Assembly: GCA_019637175.1 (NCBI GenBank)
Contig: JAHBWD010000003.1
Span: 1 to 64,000 of the forward strand
DNA length: 64,000 nt
Source: Labilithrix sp.
Lineage (GTDB): Bacteria; Myxococcota_A; Polyangia; Polyangiales; Polyangiaceae
Direction of reading: 5' to 3'
The notes below the pieces were generated by a model. It was not told the origin of the DNA. It searched no databases and saw only the letters and a list, made by a program, of their open reading frames with translations. Shown here piece after piece: positions 33,887-42,800 of this stretch. Positions within the stretch are counted from its first letter, which is position 1; each line of letters opens with the position of its first letter. Made by a program: the position numbers and the translations under genes.

Positions 33887-35044
33887 CTACACCATGCCAC
33901 GCGCACGTGCGACCACCTCGATGGTCGGCCGCCGCTTCGCCAGCTCGTCGAAATCTTTGACCGGCAGAAAGCGCGACGCCGCGCCGTCGCGCGGCACCTC
34001 GACGTAGCGTGACGGCATCTGCGCGGTGATCTCTTGGAGCAGGCGTTCGAACTGGATCGCGGGTCGACCGTCGACCTTCTTCTCGACCTCGAAGTACGTC
34101 CACGTGAGCGGCGCGCGCAAGAGCGGCTCGGCGCGAACGAGGAACGTGTTCGTGTTGAAGACGTCGACCGTCGCCGGATCGAAATCGGGAGGGAGCCTGA
34201 ACTCCTCGAGGACCTGGAGCTTGCCTTCGGCGTGCACGGGGATGCCGCCCTTGTCGCCCTCCTTGCGGCAGACCTCGGTCTGCACGTCGATGCCGTTCTC
34301 GACCGACGCGAGGAAGTGACCGAGCAGCGCCGGATCGATCGACGCGCCGAGGTTGTCGACGTTGGTGATCCACACGTACTTTCCGCCGCCGTTCACGAAA
34401 GCGTCGAGGAGCTTGCTCCGCCGGAGCGCGTCGACGAGATCGCCGTGGCCGGTCGCGTGCTCGCTCGGCTTGCCGTCGTCGCCGATGAAGAGCCCGCCGT
34501 CGGGATCGAGCCGGAGCGAGAGGTTTTGTTGAAACGCTGCGACGTGGCGCGGCGCGCCGGCCGCGGCGAGCGCGGAGACGATCGGCGCGTGCGTGGCGTC
34601 GCTCGTCATGAGCCAGAGCGGAACGGGGCGGCCGGCGCGCCGGCTCGCGGTCGCGTTCTCGGCGAGGCGCATCGAGAGGAAGGTGTGCCCCGGCATCACC
34701 TCCGCGAGCGCCTTCACGATCCCGCCCATGCGCGTCGCCATGCCTCCGGCCATCGTGCAGAAGGCGAGCTCGCCGTTCTGCATCGCGCGCTCGCCTCGGG
34801 CCTTCAGCGCCTCGCGCTCGGGCGATCCTTCGGGCGGGAGCGCCTCGATCTCCCCCGGCCGCGGCGCTTCGACCTTGCCTTTCACGATGTTGCGCGTTCG
34901 GCGGCGGGCCTCCGCGTCGCCCTCGTTCAGCGTCGCGGCGAGGTCGAGAAATCGCGCTTCGTCGAACCCGGCTTGGGCGAGGCGTCGCGCGAGCTCGGGA
35001 TCGAGCGACGCGAGCGCGCGGGCGAGGTCGGTGGAGGTAGCCAT
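33887..35044 (-). CDS. UTP--glucose-1-phosphate uridylyltransferase (UDPGP family)
   Basis: The 385-residue enzyme belongs to the UDPGP family also found in eukaryotes, not the bacterial GalU family. The nucleotide loop is 'FCTMAGGMATRMGG' (near residue 96), and further motifs are 'LWLMTSDATH', 'GHGDLVDAL' and 'ITNVDNLGA'. It would make a UDP-sugar (UDP-glucose or UDP-GlcNAc) for glycan synthesis; the exact sugar is not certain. It heads a minus-strand run with DUF2505 and the SppA fusion. Confidence 0.85.
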   Translation of the reverse strand: MATSTDLARALASLDPELARRLAQAGFDEARFLDLAATLNEGDAEARRRTRNIVKGKVEAPRPGEIEALPPEGSPEREALKARGERAMQNGELAFCTMAGGMATRMGGIVKALAEVMPGHTFLSMRLAENATASRRAGRPVPLWLMTSDATHAPIVSALAAAGAPRHVAAFQQNLSLRLDPDGGLFIGDDGKPSEHATGHGDLVDALRRSKLLDAFVNGGGKYVWITNVDNLGASIDPALLGHFLASVENGIDVQTEVCRKEGDKGGIPVHAEGKLQVLEEFRLPPDFDPATVDVFNTNTFLVRAEPLLRAPLTWTYFEVEKKVDGRPAIQFERLLQEITAQMPSRYVEVPRDGAASRFLPVKDFDELAKRRPTIEVVARARGMV

Positions 35045-35193
35045 GCGGGCGGCAAAATAACACGTCGAGAGCGGCGGTTATGGCGCTGTTCTTTCTGTTG
35101 GGAAGCAGGTGTAGATTGGAGGCGTAGACTGGACGGCGCCCGGCTTGATTACGCCGCGCGCGGTGCAACACTCAGCAGCATCGGGGGTAGGCC

Positions 35194-35532
35194 GTGGGTT
35201 CGAGGATGCGAACGGCGATGATGGTCGGCCTCTGGATCGCGCTTTGTGCGACCGCGGTTGGCTGCGTCCTCAACGAGCCCGAGCTGCCGACCCGCGGCGT
35301 CGTCGTGAGCGGGCCCCCGCCCGCGCCGGTGCGCGAAGAGAAACCCGCCGCGCCCGGACCTCAAGCGGTCTGGATCTCGGGGTACTGGCACTGGACGGGA
35401 ATGCAGTACACCTGGGTCCCGGGTCACTGGGACGCGCCGCCGCCGGGCGCGACCTGGGCCGCGCCGGTCTACTCCGTCCGCGAGGGCAAGTACTTCTACG
35501 AGAGCGGCGGCTGGCGAAACGCGATCCGCTGA
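35194..35532 (+). CDS. YXWXPGHW-repeat lipoprotein
   Basis: The 112-residue protein has a lipobox (TAVGC). Its mature domain carries the Trp/Tyr-rich 'ISGYWHWTGMQYTWVPGHW' pattern of small exported YXWXPGHW proteins, whose role is unknown. The GTG at 35194 has a GGGGG 7-12 bases upstream. The ATG at 35206 is an alternative start that keeps the signal peptide. Confidence 0.8.
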   Translation: MGSRMRTAMMVGLWIALCATAVGCVLNEPELPTRGVVVSGPPPAPVREEKPAAPGPQAVWISGYWHWTGMQYTWVPGHWDAPPPGATWAAPVYSVREGKYFYESGGWRNAIR

Positions 35533-35607
35533 GGAAACTTCGCCGGGTCCCGGGCGTCTGTAGTCCGCGCCGTCTTCGGCTTCCTTTTGAAGACAGGCCC
35601 TAGCCCG

Positions 35608-35613
35608 TACAAT
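35608..35613 (+). promoter_or_regulatory. -10 element (TACAAT) of the transglutaminase-like gene
   Basis: TACAAT, five of six matches to the sigma-70 -10, ends 9 bases before the ATG at 35623. This makes the start near-leaderless and argues against the longer frame from 35587. Confidence 0.6.
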
Positions 35614-35622
35614 CGGTTGTCG

Positions 35623-37311
35623 ATGCGTCGCTGGCTGCTCGCGATCCCCGCCATGTTGAGCGTCGCGGCTGCGCCTCCCGCGGGGGCGCAGCGCCGCGCC
35701 GCCGTGCTGCACGAGCGGATCGCCCCCGACGCGCGCGAAGACATCGCGCTCTCCGTGTCGCTCGACGGCGATCTGCCCGCCGCGATCGACACGCCGCGCG
35801 GGCCCGTGTCGGCGCCCGATCCGGCGCGGCCCATCGGGAGCGGCGAGAGCCCGTACAACAACAAGCCGCGGAGCGACGTCCCCGACGGCTCGTTCCACCC
35901 CGACCGCGACACGCGGCGCCCGGACGTCCTTCCCTACGACGATCCGTTCGTCCCCTCGACCGCGCCGTTCAAGCGCCTGAGCGCGTTCGACACAGTCGAT
36001 GCATCTTACACACTTCTGGTGCGCGACGCGCACGCGCTCCCGATGGCGGTCTCGCCCTACCCTGCGCCCGACGGGAGCGACGAGCAGTTCTACGCCGACA
36101 TGGTCGTCGACCTCGTCTCCGGACAGAAGGTGCGCATCCCGAGCGTCGGCCCAGGCGCGCGCGTCCTTCGCGCGCGCGCCGGCGTGGGCACGCAGGACGT
36201 GAAGTTCAGCCTCTCGCGCGACGGCGCCGAGAACTGGTTCATCGAGAGCGAGACCTCCACGCGCGCGCGCGTCGTGATGGAGCTCTCGATCCCCCGCGCG
36301 GCCTTCGGCGGAGACTTCGGGACGCCCTCGTGGGCCGAGCTGTTGCCGGTCGCGCCGCTGCCCCCTTCGGTGCAGCGATCGGCCGCCGAGGTCTCCGCGA
36401 GGATCGGCGTCTCGCGCCGGCTGAGCCCGCGCGAGAACGTCACGAAGCTCGTCACGTATTTCCGCGGGTTCACCGAGTCGGAGGATCCGCCCGCGTCGTC
36501 GCGCGACATCTACCTCGATCTCGCGCTCTCGCGAAAGGGCGTGTGCCGCCACCGCGCATTCGCGTTCATGGTCACCTCGCTCTCGCTCGGGATCCCGACG
36601 CGCGTCGTGGTGAACGAAGCCCACGCGTGGGTCGAGGTGAACGACGGCCGGCTCTGGAGGCGGATCGATCTCGGCGGCGCCGGGCGAACGCTCCACGATC
36701 CGCTCTCGACCAACGTTCCCTACGACCCGCCGCCCGATCCGTTCGCCTGGCCGCAAGGATCGACCCGCGGCGACGATCTCGCCGATCGCGCGCGACGACC
36801 GCCGCCTCCGAGCAGCGGCGCCGACGCAGGCGCGCCGGGGAGTCAGGCGCCGGGCGATCCGACGCCGGGCGACCCGGGCGATCCCGGTGGTTCGAGCGGT
36901 TCGAGCGGTTTCGGGTCGAGCGGCTCGAGCGGTTTCGGGTCGAGCGGCTCGAGCGGCTCGAGCGGTTTCGGGTCGAGCGGCTCGACGGGACGGCCACACA
37001 AGGCGACGCCCGACGAGCGGCCGCCCTCGACGATCACGGTCAACCTCACCGGTAGCGAAGCGCACCGCGGCGCGCCGTTCAAGATCCGCGGTCAGGTCGT
37101 CGCCGAGGGCGAGCCCTGCGGCCACGTCACGGTCGAGATCGTGCTGAAGAGCCGGCAGCGTAACGACGCCACGATCGGAACCCTCGCGACCGACGAGCGC
37201 GGCAATTACGACGGCGCGCTCGTGCTTCCGTCATCGGTTCCGCTCGGCGACTACGATCTCCAAGCGCGAACGCTGGGCGACGGCCGCTGCGGCATCGGCT
37301 ATTCGAAGTAA
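35623..37311 (+). CDS. Exported transglutaminase-like protein with GSSG linker
   Basis: The 562-residue protein has a signal peptide ending near 'AAAPPAGAQ'. The transglutaminase-like triad is visible: Cys in 'RKGVCRHRAFAF', His in 'VNEAHAWVEV', Asp in 'RIDLGGAG'. A Pro-rich stretch and a repetitive Gly/Ser/Phe linker (36888-36986) lead to a small C-terminal beta domain ('GNYDGALVLPSSVPLGDYDL'). Such bacterial proteins are usually proteases or amidases rather than cross-linkers. The ATG at 35623 is set by TACAAT 9 bases upstream. Confidence 0.82.
   Translation: MRRWLLAIPAMLSVAAAPPAGAQRRAAVLHERIAPDAREDIALSVSLDGDLPAAIDTPRGPVSAPDPARPIGSGESPYNNKPRSDVPDGSFHPDRDTRRPDVLPYDDPFVPSTAPFKRLSAFDTVDASYTLLVRDAHALPMAVSPYPAPDGSDEQFYADMVVDLVSGQKVRIPSVGPGARVLRARAGVGTQDVKFSLSRDGAENWFIESETSTRARVVMELSIPRAAFGGDFGTPSWAELLPVAPLPPSVQRSAAEVSARIGVSRRLSPRENVTKLVTYFRGFTESEDPPASSRDIYLDLALSRKGVCRHRAFAFMVTSLSLGIPTRVVVNEAHAWVEVNDGRLWRRIDLGGAGRTLHDPLSTNVPYDPPPDPFAWPQGSTRGDDLADRARRPPPPSSGADAGAPGSQAPGDPTPGDPGDPGGSSGSSGFGSSGSSGFGSSGSSGSSGFGSSGSTGRPHKATPDERPPSTITVNLTGSEAHRGAPFKIRGQVVAEGEPCGHVTVEIVLKSRQRNDATIGTLATDERGNYDGALVLPSSVPLGDYDLQARTLGDGRCGIGYSK
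36888..36986 (+). repeat. In-frame GSSG/GFGSSG tandem repeat
   Basis: Repeats of GGTTCGAGC and TTTCGGGTCGAGCGGC-like units encode a flexible Gly/Ser linker with regularly spaced Phe. It is prone to slippage, so its length should vary between strains. Confidence 0.75.
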
Positions 37312-37337
37312 GAGTAGGTAGAGTAAGTAGAGGAGAG

Positions 37338-38543
37338 ATGAGCGGCGCCTTCGTTCCTTTCCTCTACGAGCTTCGCGCGCGCAAGGTGAAGGTCGGCGCG
37401 CAAGAAGCGGTCGCGCTCGCCAAGGCGCTCGCGCTCGGCCTGCACGACAGCTCGCTCGACGGCTTCTATCACCTCGCGCGCGCGATCTGCGTCCACCGCG
37501 AGAGCGACCTCGACAAGTTCGACGAGGCCTTCCTCTCCTACTTCAAGGGCGTGAGCGCCGAGAGCCTCGAGCTCGTCGACGAGCTCGAGGCGTGGCTCGC
37601 GGATCCGATGAACCGCAAGGAGCTCAGCCCGGAAGAGCTCGCCGCCCTCGAGAGCCTCGACATGGAGGCGCTCAAGAAGATGTTCGAGGAGCGGATGAAG
37701 GAGCAGCAGGAGCGCCACCGCGGAGGCAACCGCTGGATCGGCACGGAGGGCACGAGCCCCTTCGGTCAGTTCGGCGCGAACCCATCGGGCCTCCGCGTCG
37801 GCTCCGCGGGCGGCGGCCGCAGCGCGATGGGGATCGCCGACGCACGCAAGTACCGGCCCTATCGCTCGGATCTCTTGCTCGACGTTCGTCAGATCGAGGT
37901 CGCGCTGCGCAAGCTCCGCGCCTTCCAGCGCGAAGGTCAGCCCGACGAGCTCGACATCGACGGAACGATCGACGCCACGGCGAAGAACGCGGGCGAGCTC
38001 GAGATCGTCACGCGCGCGCCGCGCAAGTCGAACGTCCGCGTCATGCTCCTCATGGACGTGGGAGGCTCGATGGATCCCCACGCGCAGCTCGTCTCGCGCC
38101 TCTTCTCCGCGGCGAAGCGCGCGTCGAACCTCCGCGCCCTCAAGACGTACTACTTCCACAACTGCGTCTACGGCCGGCTCTACGAGACGGAGAGCTTCAG
38201 CGAGCCGCGGCAGGTCGACGATCTGCTCCACGAGATCGGCCCCGAGTGGAAGCTCGTGGTGGTGGGCGACGCGGCGATGCACCCCGCCGAGCTCCTCGGC
38301 GCGGGCGACTACGAGTACTACGCGACCGGGCATCACGGCCCGGCGCAGACGGGCATGAAGTGGCTCCAGAAGCTCGCCGATCACTTCCGCCGAGCGGCGT
38401 GGCTCAACCCCGATCCGCCGTCGTACTGGCGAGGCGGCACCGCCGAGCAGATCGGGCGCGTGTTCTCGATGTTCCACCTCACGCTCGACGGCCTCGGAGA
38501 GGCGATCACGCACCTCTCCAAGGGCGACGTGCGCAAGAAGTAG
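37338..38543 (+). CDS. VWA/CoxE-like protein
   Basis: The 401-residue protein has a helical N-terminal half and a von Willebrand A domain from about residue 230. The metal site reads 'LLMDVGGSMDP'. The usual DxSxS is DVGGS, so the first Ser is Gly. 'VVVGDAAMHPAEL' is the later conserved strand. This is the layout of the CoxE-like family, often partnered with MoxR AAA ATPases. None is in the window. A GAGGAGAG ribosome site precedes the ATG. Its stop meets the S9 peptidase stop. Confidence 0.85.
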   Translation: MSGAFVPFLYELRARKVKVGAQEAVALAKALALGLHDSSLDGFYHLARAICVHRESDLDKFDEAFLSYFKGVSAESLELVDELEAWLADPMNRKELSPEELAALESLDMEALKKMFEERMKEQQERHRGGNRWIGTEGTSPFGQFGANPSGLRVGSAGGGRSAMGIADARKYRPYRSDLLLDVRQIEVALRKLRAFQREGQPDELDIDGTIDATAKNAGELEIVTRAPRKSNVRVMLLMDVGGSMDPHAQLVSRLFSAAKRASNLRALKTYYFHNCVYGRLYETESFSEPRQVDDLLHEIGPEWKLVVVGDAAMHPAELLGAGDYEYYATGHHGPAQTGMKWLQKLADHFRRAAWLNPDPPSYWRGGTAEQIGRVFSMFHLTLDGLGEAITHLSKGDVRKK

Positions 38544-38550
38544 CTACTTC
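38537..38550. repeat. Palindrome spanning two convergent stop codons
   Basis: GAAGTAGCTACTTC is a perfect palindrome. The TAG of the VWA gene and the TAG of the S9 peptidase gene lie back to back at its centre. Confidence 0.6.
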
Positions 38551-40649
38551 AAGACCTCGCCGAGCGTCGTGACGTGCTCCTTGCCCGAGGGCACGGTGAT
38601 CGACGCGCCCTTGAAGTCGTTGCCGATCGGCTCGTACGGGCCGCCGAGGCACTGCGCGAGGAAGACCTCGGCGACGGCGTTGAACGACTTGCGGTTCTCG
38701 GGGCGGGCGAAGCCGTGACCCTCGTCGGGGTAGAGCACGTACGTGACCGGGATGCTCTTGGCCTGCATCGCCTTCACGATCTGATCGCTCTCCGCCTGCT
38801 TCACGCGTGGATCGTTCGCCCCCTGGCCGATGAGCAGAGGTCGCTTGATGCTCTGCACGCGCGTGAGCGGCGAGCGCGACTCGAGGAACTTCTTCCCGTC
38901 ATCGGTGCGGTGATCGCCGATGCGCTTCGTGAACTGCTCGACCTCCGACTCCCAGTAAGGAGGAATCGAGCCGAGGAGCGTGACGAGGTTCGACGGACCG
39001 ACGATGTCGACGCCGCACGCGAACGCCTCGGGCGTGAACGTGAGGCCGACGAGCGTCGCGTAGCCGCCGTAGCTGCCGCCCATGATCGCGACGTTGCTGG
39101 GCTGCGCGATCTTCGCCTCGACCGCCCACGCGACGGCGTCGAGCAGATCGGTGTGCATCTTGCCGGCCCACTCCTTGTCGGCGGCGTTGACGAACTTCTT
39201 CCCGAAGCCCGTCGAGCCCCGGTAGTTCACGCTGAGCACGGCGTAGCCGCGCGACGCGAGCCACTGATGGTGCGCGTTGAGGCTCCAGATGTCGCGGCTC
39301 CACGGCCCGCCGTGCACCAGCAGCACCATCGGCAGCGGCGCCTTGTCGGGCCGCGCGTCGCCGTCGGCGTCGGCTTCGCGCGGCAGCGTGAGGTAGCTCA
39401 CCAGATCGAGGCCGTCGCGCGACTTCACGACCACGGGGTGCATCTTGGCGAGCTTGACGTCTTCGAGCGCCTTCACGTTCGTGAAGAGGAAGTCGAGCTT
39501 CTTCTTCGGACGGTCGTAGAGCCAGAACTTGATCGGTCCGTCGCTGACGATCGAGGAGACGATCCACTTCGAATCGTCGAGCGAGCGGCTCAAGAGGCGA
39601 ATGTCGCCCGGCGCCGCGTGCTGGATCGTGTCGAGATCCGCGCGCAAGCCCGGATCGATGGCGTGCCACCGGAGCCGGTCGTACGAGGCGAGCGCGGCCT
39701 GCACCTTCTTCTCCGTCGGGTGCTGGACGACGTCGCTGACGTCGGCCTGACCGTCGTCGAGGATCACCTTCGTCTTCTTCGTCGCGAGATCCATCTCGAC
39801 GAGCGCGGCGGTGTCGCGCTCTCGGCTGTCGACGAGGAAGGCCTTCTTCCCTTCCTTGTCGTAGCCGACGATCTGCGTCGTCAGCGCGTCGGCGAGGGGG
39901 ATCTTGCCGGCGTCCTTGAACGCGCCCTTGCCGTCGGGCTCCATGATCGAGGTGCTGCCGTCCTTCTCCGGCTTCAAGCCGAAGCGCAGCTTGAAGTCGT
40001 GATCGACGCTGAATGACGAGAAGCCTTCGTTCTTCTGGACGAGCGTCCGCGCTCCGGTGACGACGTTGACGCGATGCAGATCGTGGAACTTCTTGTCGCG
40101 ATCGTTGAGCCCGACGAGCACGTCGGTCGGGATGCGATGCGAGATGGCCTCGAGGCGAGCCTGAGCGCCTTCCACCGGCGTGAGGTCTTTGTCGGCGCCG
40201 CTCTTCAGGTCGACCGCGTGGAGGTGCCAGTTTTCGTCGCCGTCCTTGTCCTGCATGTAGAGGATGTGATCGTTGGTGAACGACCAGCGATACGTCCGGA
40301 TGCCTCGCTTCTTGTCCTGCGTGACGGGCTTGGCCTTCGCGAGCTCGCCCACGGGCGCGACCCACACGTTGAGCACGCCGTCGACGCTCGAGAGGTAGGC
40401 GATGCGCTTGCCGTCGGGCGAGAGGAGCGGGAGCGCGCGATCGGGGTTCGAGAAGAGCACCGTGCGCGCGAGCAGCGCGGGATCTGCGCGGGGCGGCTCT
40501 CGCGGCGGCGGCAGCGGCTTGGGATCCGCGCTGGCGATGGCGGAGATCACGCTCTGGCGCTTCGGGGGAGGTTGCGGTGCGCTCGCGCACGCGACCGCGG
40601 AGAGGACACACGGAGACAACAAGAGGAGGGCGTCGAGCCTGAGGCGCAT
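38544..40649 (-). CDS. S9 family prolyl-oligopeptidase-type lipoprotein peptidase
   Basis: The 701-residue protein has a lipobox (LSAVAC). The N-terminal half is a beta-propeller ('GKRIAYLSSVDGVLNVWV') and the C-terminal half an alpha/beta hydrolase. Its triad is Ser in 'IMGGSYGGYATLVG', Asp in 'IGQGANDPRV' and His in 'YPDEGHGFAR'. Acylaminoacyl and dipeptidyl peptidases of this family cut short peptides. The lipid anchor puts it in the periplasm or on the surface. TAAGCG lies 6 bases before the ATG. Confidence 0.92.
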   Translation of the reverse strand: MRLRLDALLLLSPCVLSAVACASAPQPPPKRQSVISAIASADPKPLPPPREPPRADPALLARTVLFSNPDRALPLLSPDGKRIAYLSSVDGVLNVWVAPVGELAKAKPVTQDKKRGIRTYRWSFTNDHILYMQDKDGDENWHLHAVDLKSGADKDLTPVEGAQARLEAISHRIPTDVLVGLNDRDKKFHDLHRVNVVTGARTLVQKNEGFSSFSVDHDFKLRFGLKPEKDGSTSIMEPDGKGAFKDAGKIPLADALTTQIVGYDKEGKKAFLVDSRERDTAALVEMDLATKKTKVILDDGQADVSDVVQHPTEKKVQAALASYDRLRWHAIDPGLRADLDTIQHAAPGDIRLLSRSLDDSKWIVSSIVSDGPIKFWLYDRPKKKLDFLFTNVKALEDVKLAKMHPVVVKSRDGLDLVSYLTLPREADADGDARPDKAPLPMVLLVHGGPWSRDIWSLNAHHQWLASRGYAVLSVNYRGSTGFGKKFVNAADKEWAGKMHTDLLDAVAWAVEAKIAQPSNVAIMGGSYGGYATLVGLTFTPEAFACGVDIVGPSNLVTLLGSIPPYWESEVEQFTKRIGDHRTDDGKKFLESRSPLTRVQSIKRPLLIGQGANDPRVKQAESDQIVKAMQAKSIPVTYVLYPDEGHGFARPENRKSFNAVAEVFLAQCLGGPYEPIGNDFKGASITVPSGKEHVTTLGEVLK

Positions 40650-41021
40650 GGGGCCCGCTTACCGCGATGCGCAGCAGGCGTCATTCGACGCCGAAGCGTC
40701 GGGTATGTGACAGGCATGAAAAGTGGGATAACGCGCCGCTTGGGGACGAAGCCGCAGTGCGTCATTTCCGAAGACGAGGAATCATCTTTCGTTTCCGAGG
40801 CCTACGGCGCGGGCCCGAGATGGTGGCAACTTGGGGAGAAAAGAAACGACTTGCGCACACACGGGCAGGTGATAGAGCGCCGCCTGCGTCGCGAGAGATC
40901 GTTGGTCCGCCGACGACGTTCGCGCGAAAGGTGCCTTCGGGCGCCCCATCGTCTCCCGCGCCGTTCCGGCCGGGCCAGGCGGTGCCGATTGAGAGAAAGG
41001 AAGTCTGGAGCCGTCGAAATC
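40650..41021. other. Divergent intergenic region
   Basis: This is 372 bases between the S9 peptidase and YegP-repeat genes. It contains AT-richer patches (around 40705-40735 and 40770-40800) that may hold promoters for both directions, but I could not fit a convincing -35/-10 pair. No conserved ORF or RNA was recognised. Confidence 0.4.
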
Positions 41022-41831
41022 ATGATCCGTCACATCCGCGCGCTTGCCGCCCTCGTTGCCCTGTCGCTCTCCACCGTCGCCTGCGTGGCGCCCACCGAGC
41101 AGGATGAGCAAGGAGTCGAGGTCGAGGAGACTTCTCAAGAGGTCTCGTCCCGAAGCGCGTACTTCGAGACGTTCGAGTCGGTCGACGGCCGCTACTACTT
41201 CCACCTCATCGCCGGCAACGGCGAGAACGTTCTCCGCTCGCAGGGCTACACGCGGCTCGCGTCGGCGCAGAACGGCGTCGCCTCGGTCATCGCGAACGGC
41301 CTCTCGGCGAGCAACTTCGACGTTCGCCAGGCGAAGAACGGCGAGTGGTACTTCAACCTGAAGGCGCCGAACGGCCAGATCATCGCGACGAGCGAGCTCT
41401 ACGTCACGAAGTCGAACGCGACGCGCGGCGCGAGCACGGTCCGCCGGCTCGTCGGCGTCGCGCGCGCCGGCTGGCAGGACGCTCCCCGCCGCGAGGCCTT
41501 CGAGCTCTTCAAGGGCGAAGACGGCAAGTCGTACTTCCGCCTCCGCGCGGGCAACGGCGAGATCATGCTCGCGTCGCAGGGCTACACCACGGCGGCGAGC
41601 GCGCGTAAGGGCATCGCGTCGGTGCGCGAGAACGGCAGCGCGGTCGACGCGTTCCAGGTCTTCGAGGCGTACGACGGCGGCTGGGGCATCCGGCTCGTCG
41701 CGCGCAACGGCGAGATCATCGCGCGTGGCGAGACGTACTCGACGAAGTCGAACGCGAACCGCGCGGTGCGCCGCCTCGCCGAGATCATCGGCGGCGGCAG
41801 CGTCCAGGTCGCCGACGCGCAGACGGAATAA
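41022..41831 (+). CDS. Lipoprotein with YegP-type (DUF1508) repeats
   Basis: The 269-residue protein has a lipobox (STVAC). The mature part repeats a YegP/DUF1508 unit four times, for example 'GRYYFHLIAGNGENVLRSQGY', then a shorter 'EWYFNLKAPNGQIIATSELY', and again 'KSYFRLRAGNGEIMLASQGY' and 'GWGIRLVARNGEIIARGETY'. DUF1508 proteins are normally small and cytoplasmic. An exported, lipid-anchored four-repeat version is unusual. The role is unknown. A GGAG lies about 11 bases before the ATG, and two hairpins follow the stop. Confidence 0.88.
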   Translation: MIRHIRALAALVALSLSTVACVAPTEQDEQGVEVEETSQEVSSRSAYFETFESVDGRYYFHLIAGNGENVLRSQGYTRLASAQNGVASVIANGLSASNFDVRQAKNGEWYFNLKAPNGQIIATSELYVTKSNATRGASTVRRLVGVARAGWQDAPRREAFELFKGEDGKSYFRLRAGNGEIMLASQGYTTAASARKGIASVRENGSAVDAFQVFEAYDGGWGIRLVARNGEIIARGETYSTKSNANRAVRRLAEIIGGGSVQVADAQTE

Positions 41832-41845
41832 TCGCGCCGCGATTA
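41829..41845. repeat. Palindrome at the stop codon of the YegP-repeat gene
   Basis: TAATCGCG-C-CGCGATTA is a perfect 17-base inverted repeat that begins with the TAA stop. It may act with the following terminator. Confidence 0.55.
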
Positions 41846-41852
41846 AAGTCGA

Positions 41853-41880
41853 AGCCCGCGTGGCTTGCACCACGCGGGCT
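41853..41880 (+). terminator. Terminator of the YegP-repeat gene
   Basis: AGCCCGCGTGG and CCACGCGGGCT form an 11-pair stem with a 6-base loop. A pyrimidine-rich tract (CTCCTCCTCTCCTCTTCC) follows. Confidence 0.75.
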
Positions 41881-41975
41881 CCTCCTCTCCTCTTCCTCTC
41901 CCTCTCCGCGAACCTGCGGACGCCGTCGCGTCCTTCACACAGCTTCCGCCCTCCGGGGCTCCGCCGTCAAGGGCG

Positions 41976-42734
41976 TCAAGGGTTCGGGAGCGGGAACGGG
42001 TTACTGCCGGCGTCGGTCGCCTCACCGCCGCCGCTGCCGATGCACTGGGCCTTGATCGGCCCCTCGAAGATGTACTTCGAGCCCTTGCAGGCCTTCTCCG
42101 CGTCGGCGACTTTGTCCTCGCCGCAGACGGTGCCGACCTCGGTGAAGGCCGCCTTGCAGGCCCCATCGTTGGCCTTGCTCAGGCAGCTCTGGACCGCCCT
42201 CGGTTCTCCGCCGGGGCACGTCGAGCAGGCCGAGATGCGGCAGTCGACCCAGTTCTGGTAGGCCTTGCCGCACGCCTCGTTGCCCGTGGCGATGGCGACG
42301 CAGCCGCCGACGTTGAGCACGGCGAGGTCTCCTTGCGCGTTCTCGACCATCGGCGACCATGTCTGGCCGTCTTTGCCGAAGATGCAGTCGCGGCACCTGG
42401 TGTTCTGCACCGAGCCCTTCCACTGCTTGTAGTCGTTGTTGTCGGCGCTATCGACGAACTTGACGAAGGCGGCGAGATCCTTGTCGGTGCACGCGCCGGG
42501 CGCGATGGTCGGCGGCTTCCAGGGGAGCTTCTTGGCGTCGATCTCCTCCGTCGTCGGGCACGTCGCGTTGTTGTCGATGCCGCCGTCGCTGCGGGCGTTG
42601 GGGCCGCCGCCGTCGACCGCTACGCCCGCGCCGGGCTCGTTCTCTTTGCCGGTGCAACCCGACGAGGTCGCAGTGACGACGAGCCCCATGATCGACATGG
42701 CACTCGCCAGGGTGAACATCTTCGTCTCGAGCAT
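41976..42734 (-). CDS. Cys-rich lipoprotein
   Basis: The 252-residue protein has a lipobox (TSSGC). About fourteen Cys then occur in a pattern seen in myxobacterial surface proteins ('RCRDCIFGKDG', 'CGKAYQNWVDC', 'CSTCPGGE'). The 'C-x-x-C' units could bind metal or, more likely, form disulfides. The ATG at 42734 has an excellent GGAGGAGG site 7 bases upstream. It is the last gene of a three-gene minus-strand cluster. No activity can be assigned. Confidence 0.72.
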   Translation of the reverse strand: MLETKMFTLASAMSIMGLVVTATSSGCTGKENEPGAGVAVDGGGPNARSDGGIDNNATCPTTEEIDAKKLPWKPPTIAPGACTDKDLAAFVKFVDSADNNDYKQWKGSVQNTRCRDCIFGKDGQTWSPMVENAQGDLAVLNVGGCVAIATGNEACGKAYQNWVDCRISACSTCPGGEPRAVQSCLSKANDGACKAAFTEVGTVCGEDKVADAEKACKGSKYIFEGPIKAQCIGSGGGEATDAGSNPFPLPNP

Positions 42735-42800
42735 TGGAAGCCTCCTCCGGCTTGTGGGTTTCGATGCAAAGGTCGTGGGCGGCGGCTTGCGTCAGCGCGA

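Noticed and set aside
35587..35622. N-terminal extension of the transglutaminase-like protein.
   Set aside because: It would place the TACAAT promoter inside the coding region and delay the signal peptide.
36888..36986. Short tandem repeats, considered as a possible CRISPR or regulatory array.
   Set aside because: They are in frame, encode a Gly/Ser linker and have no spacers.
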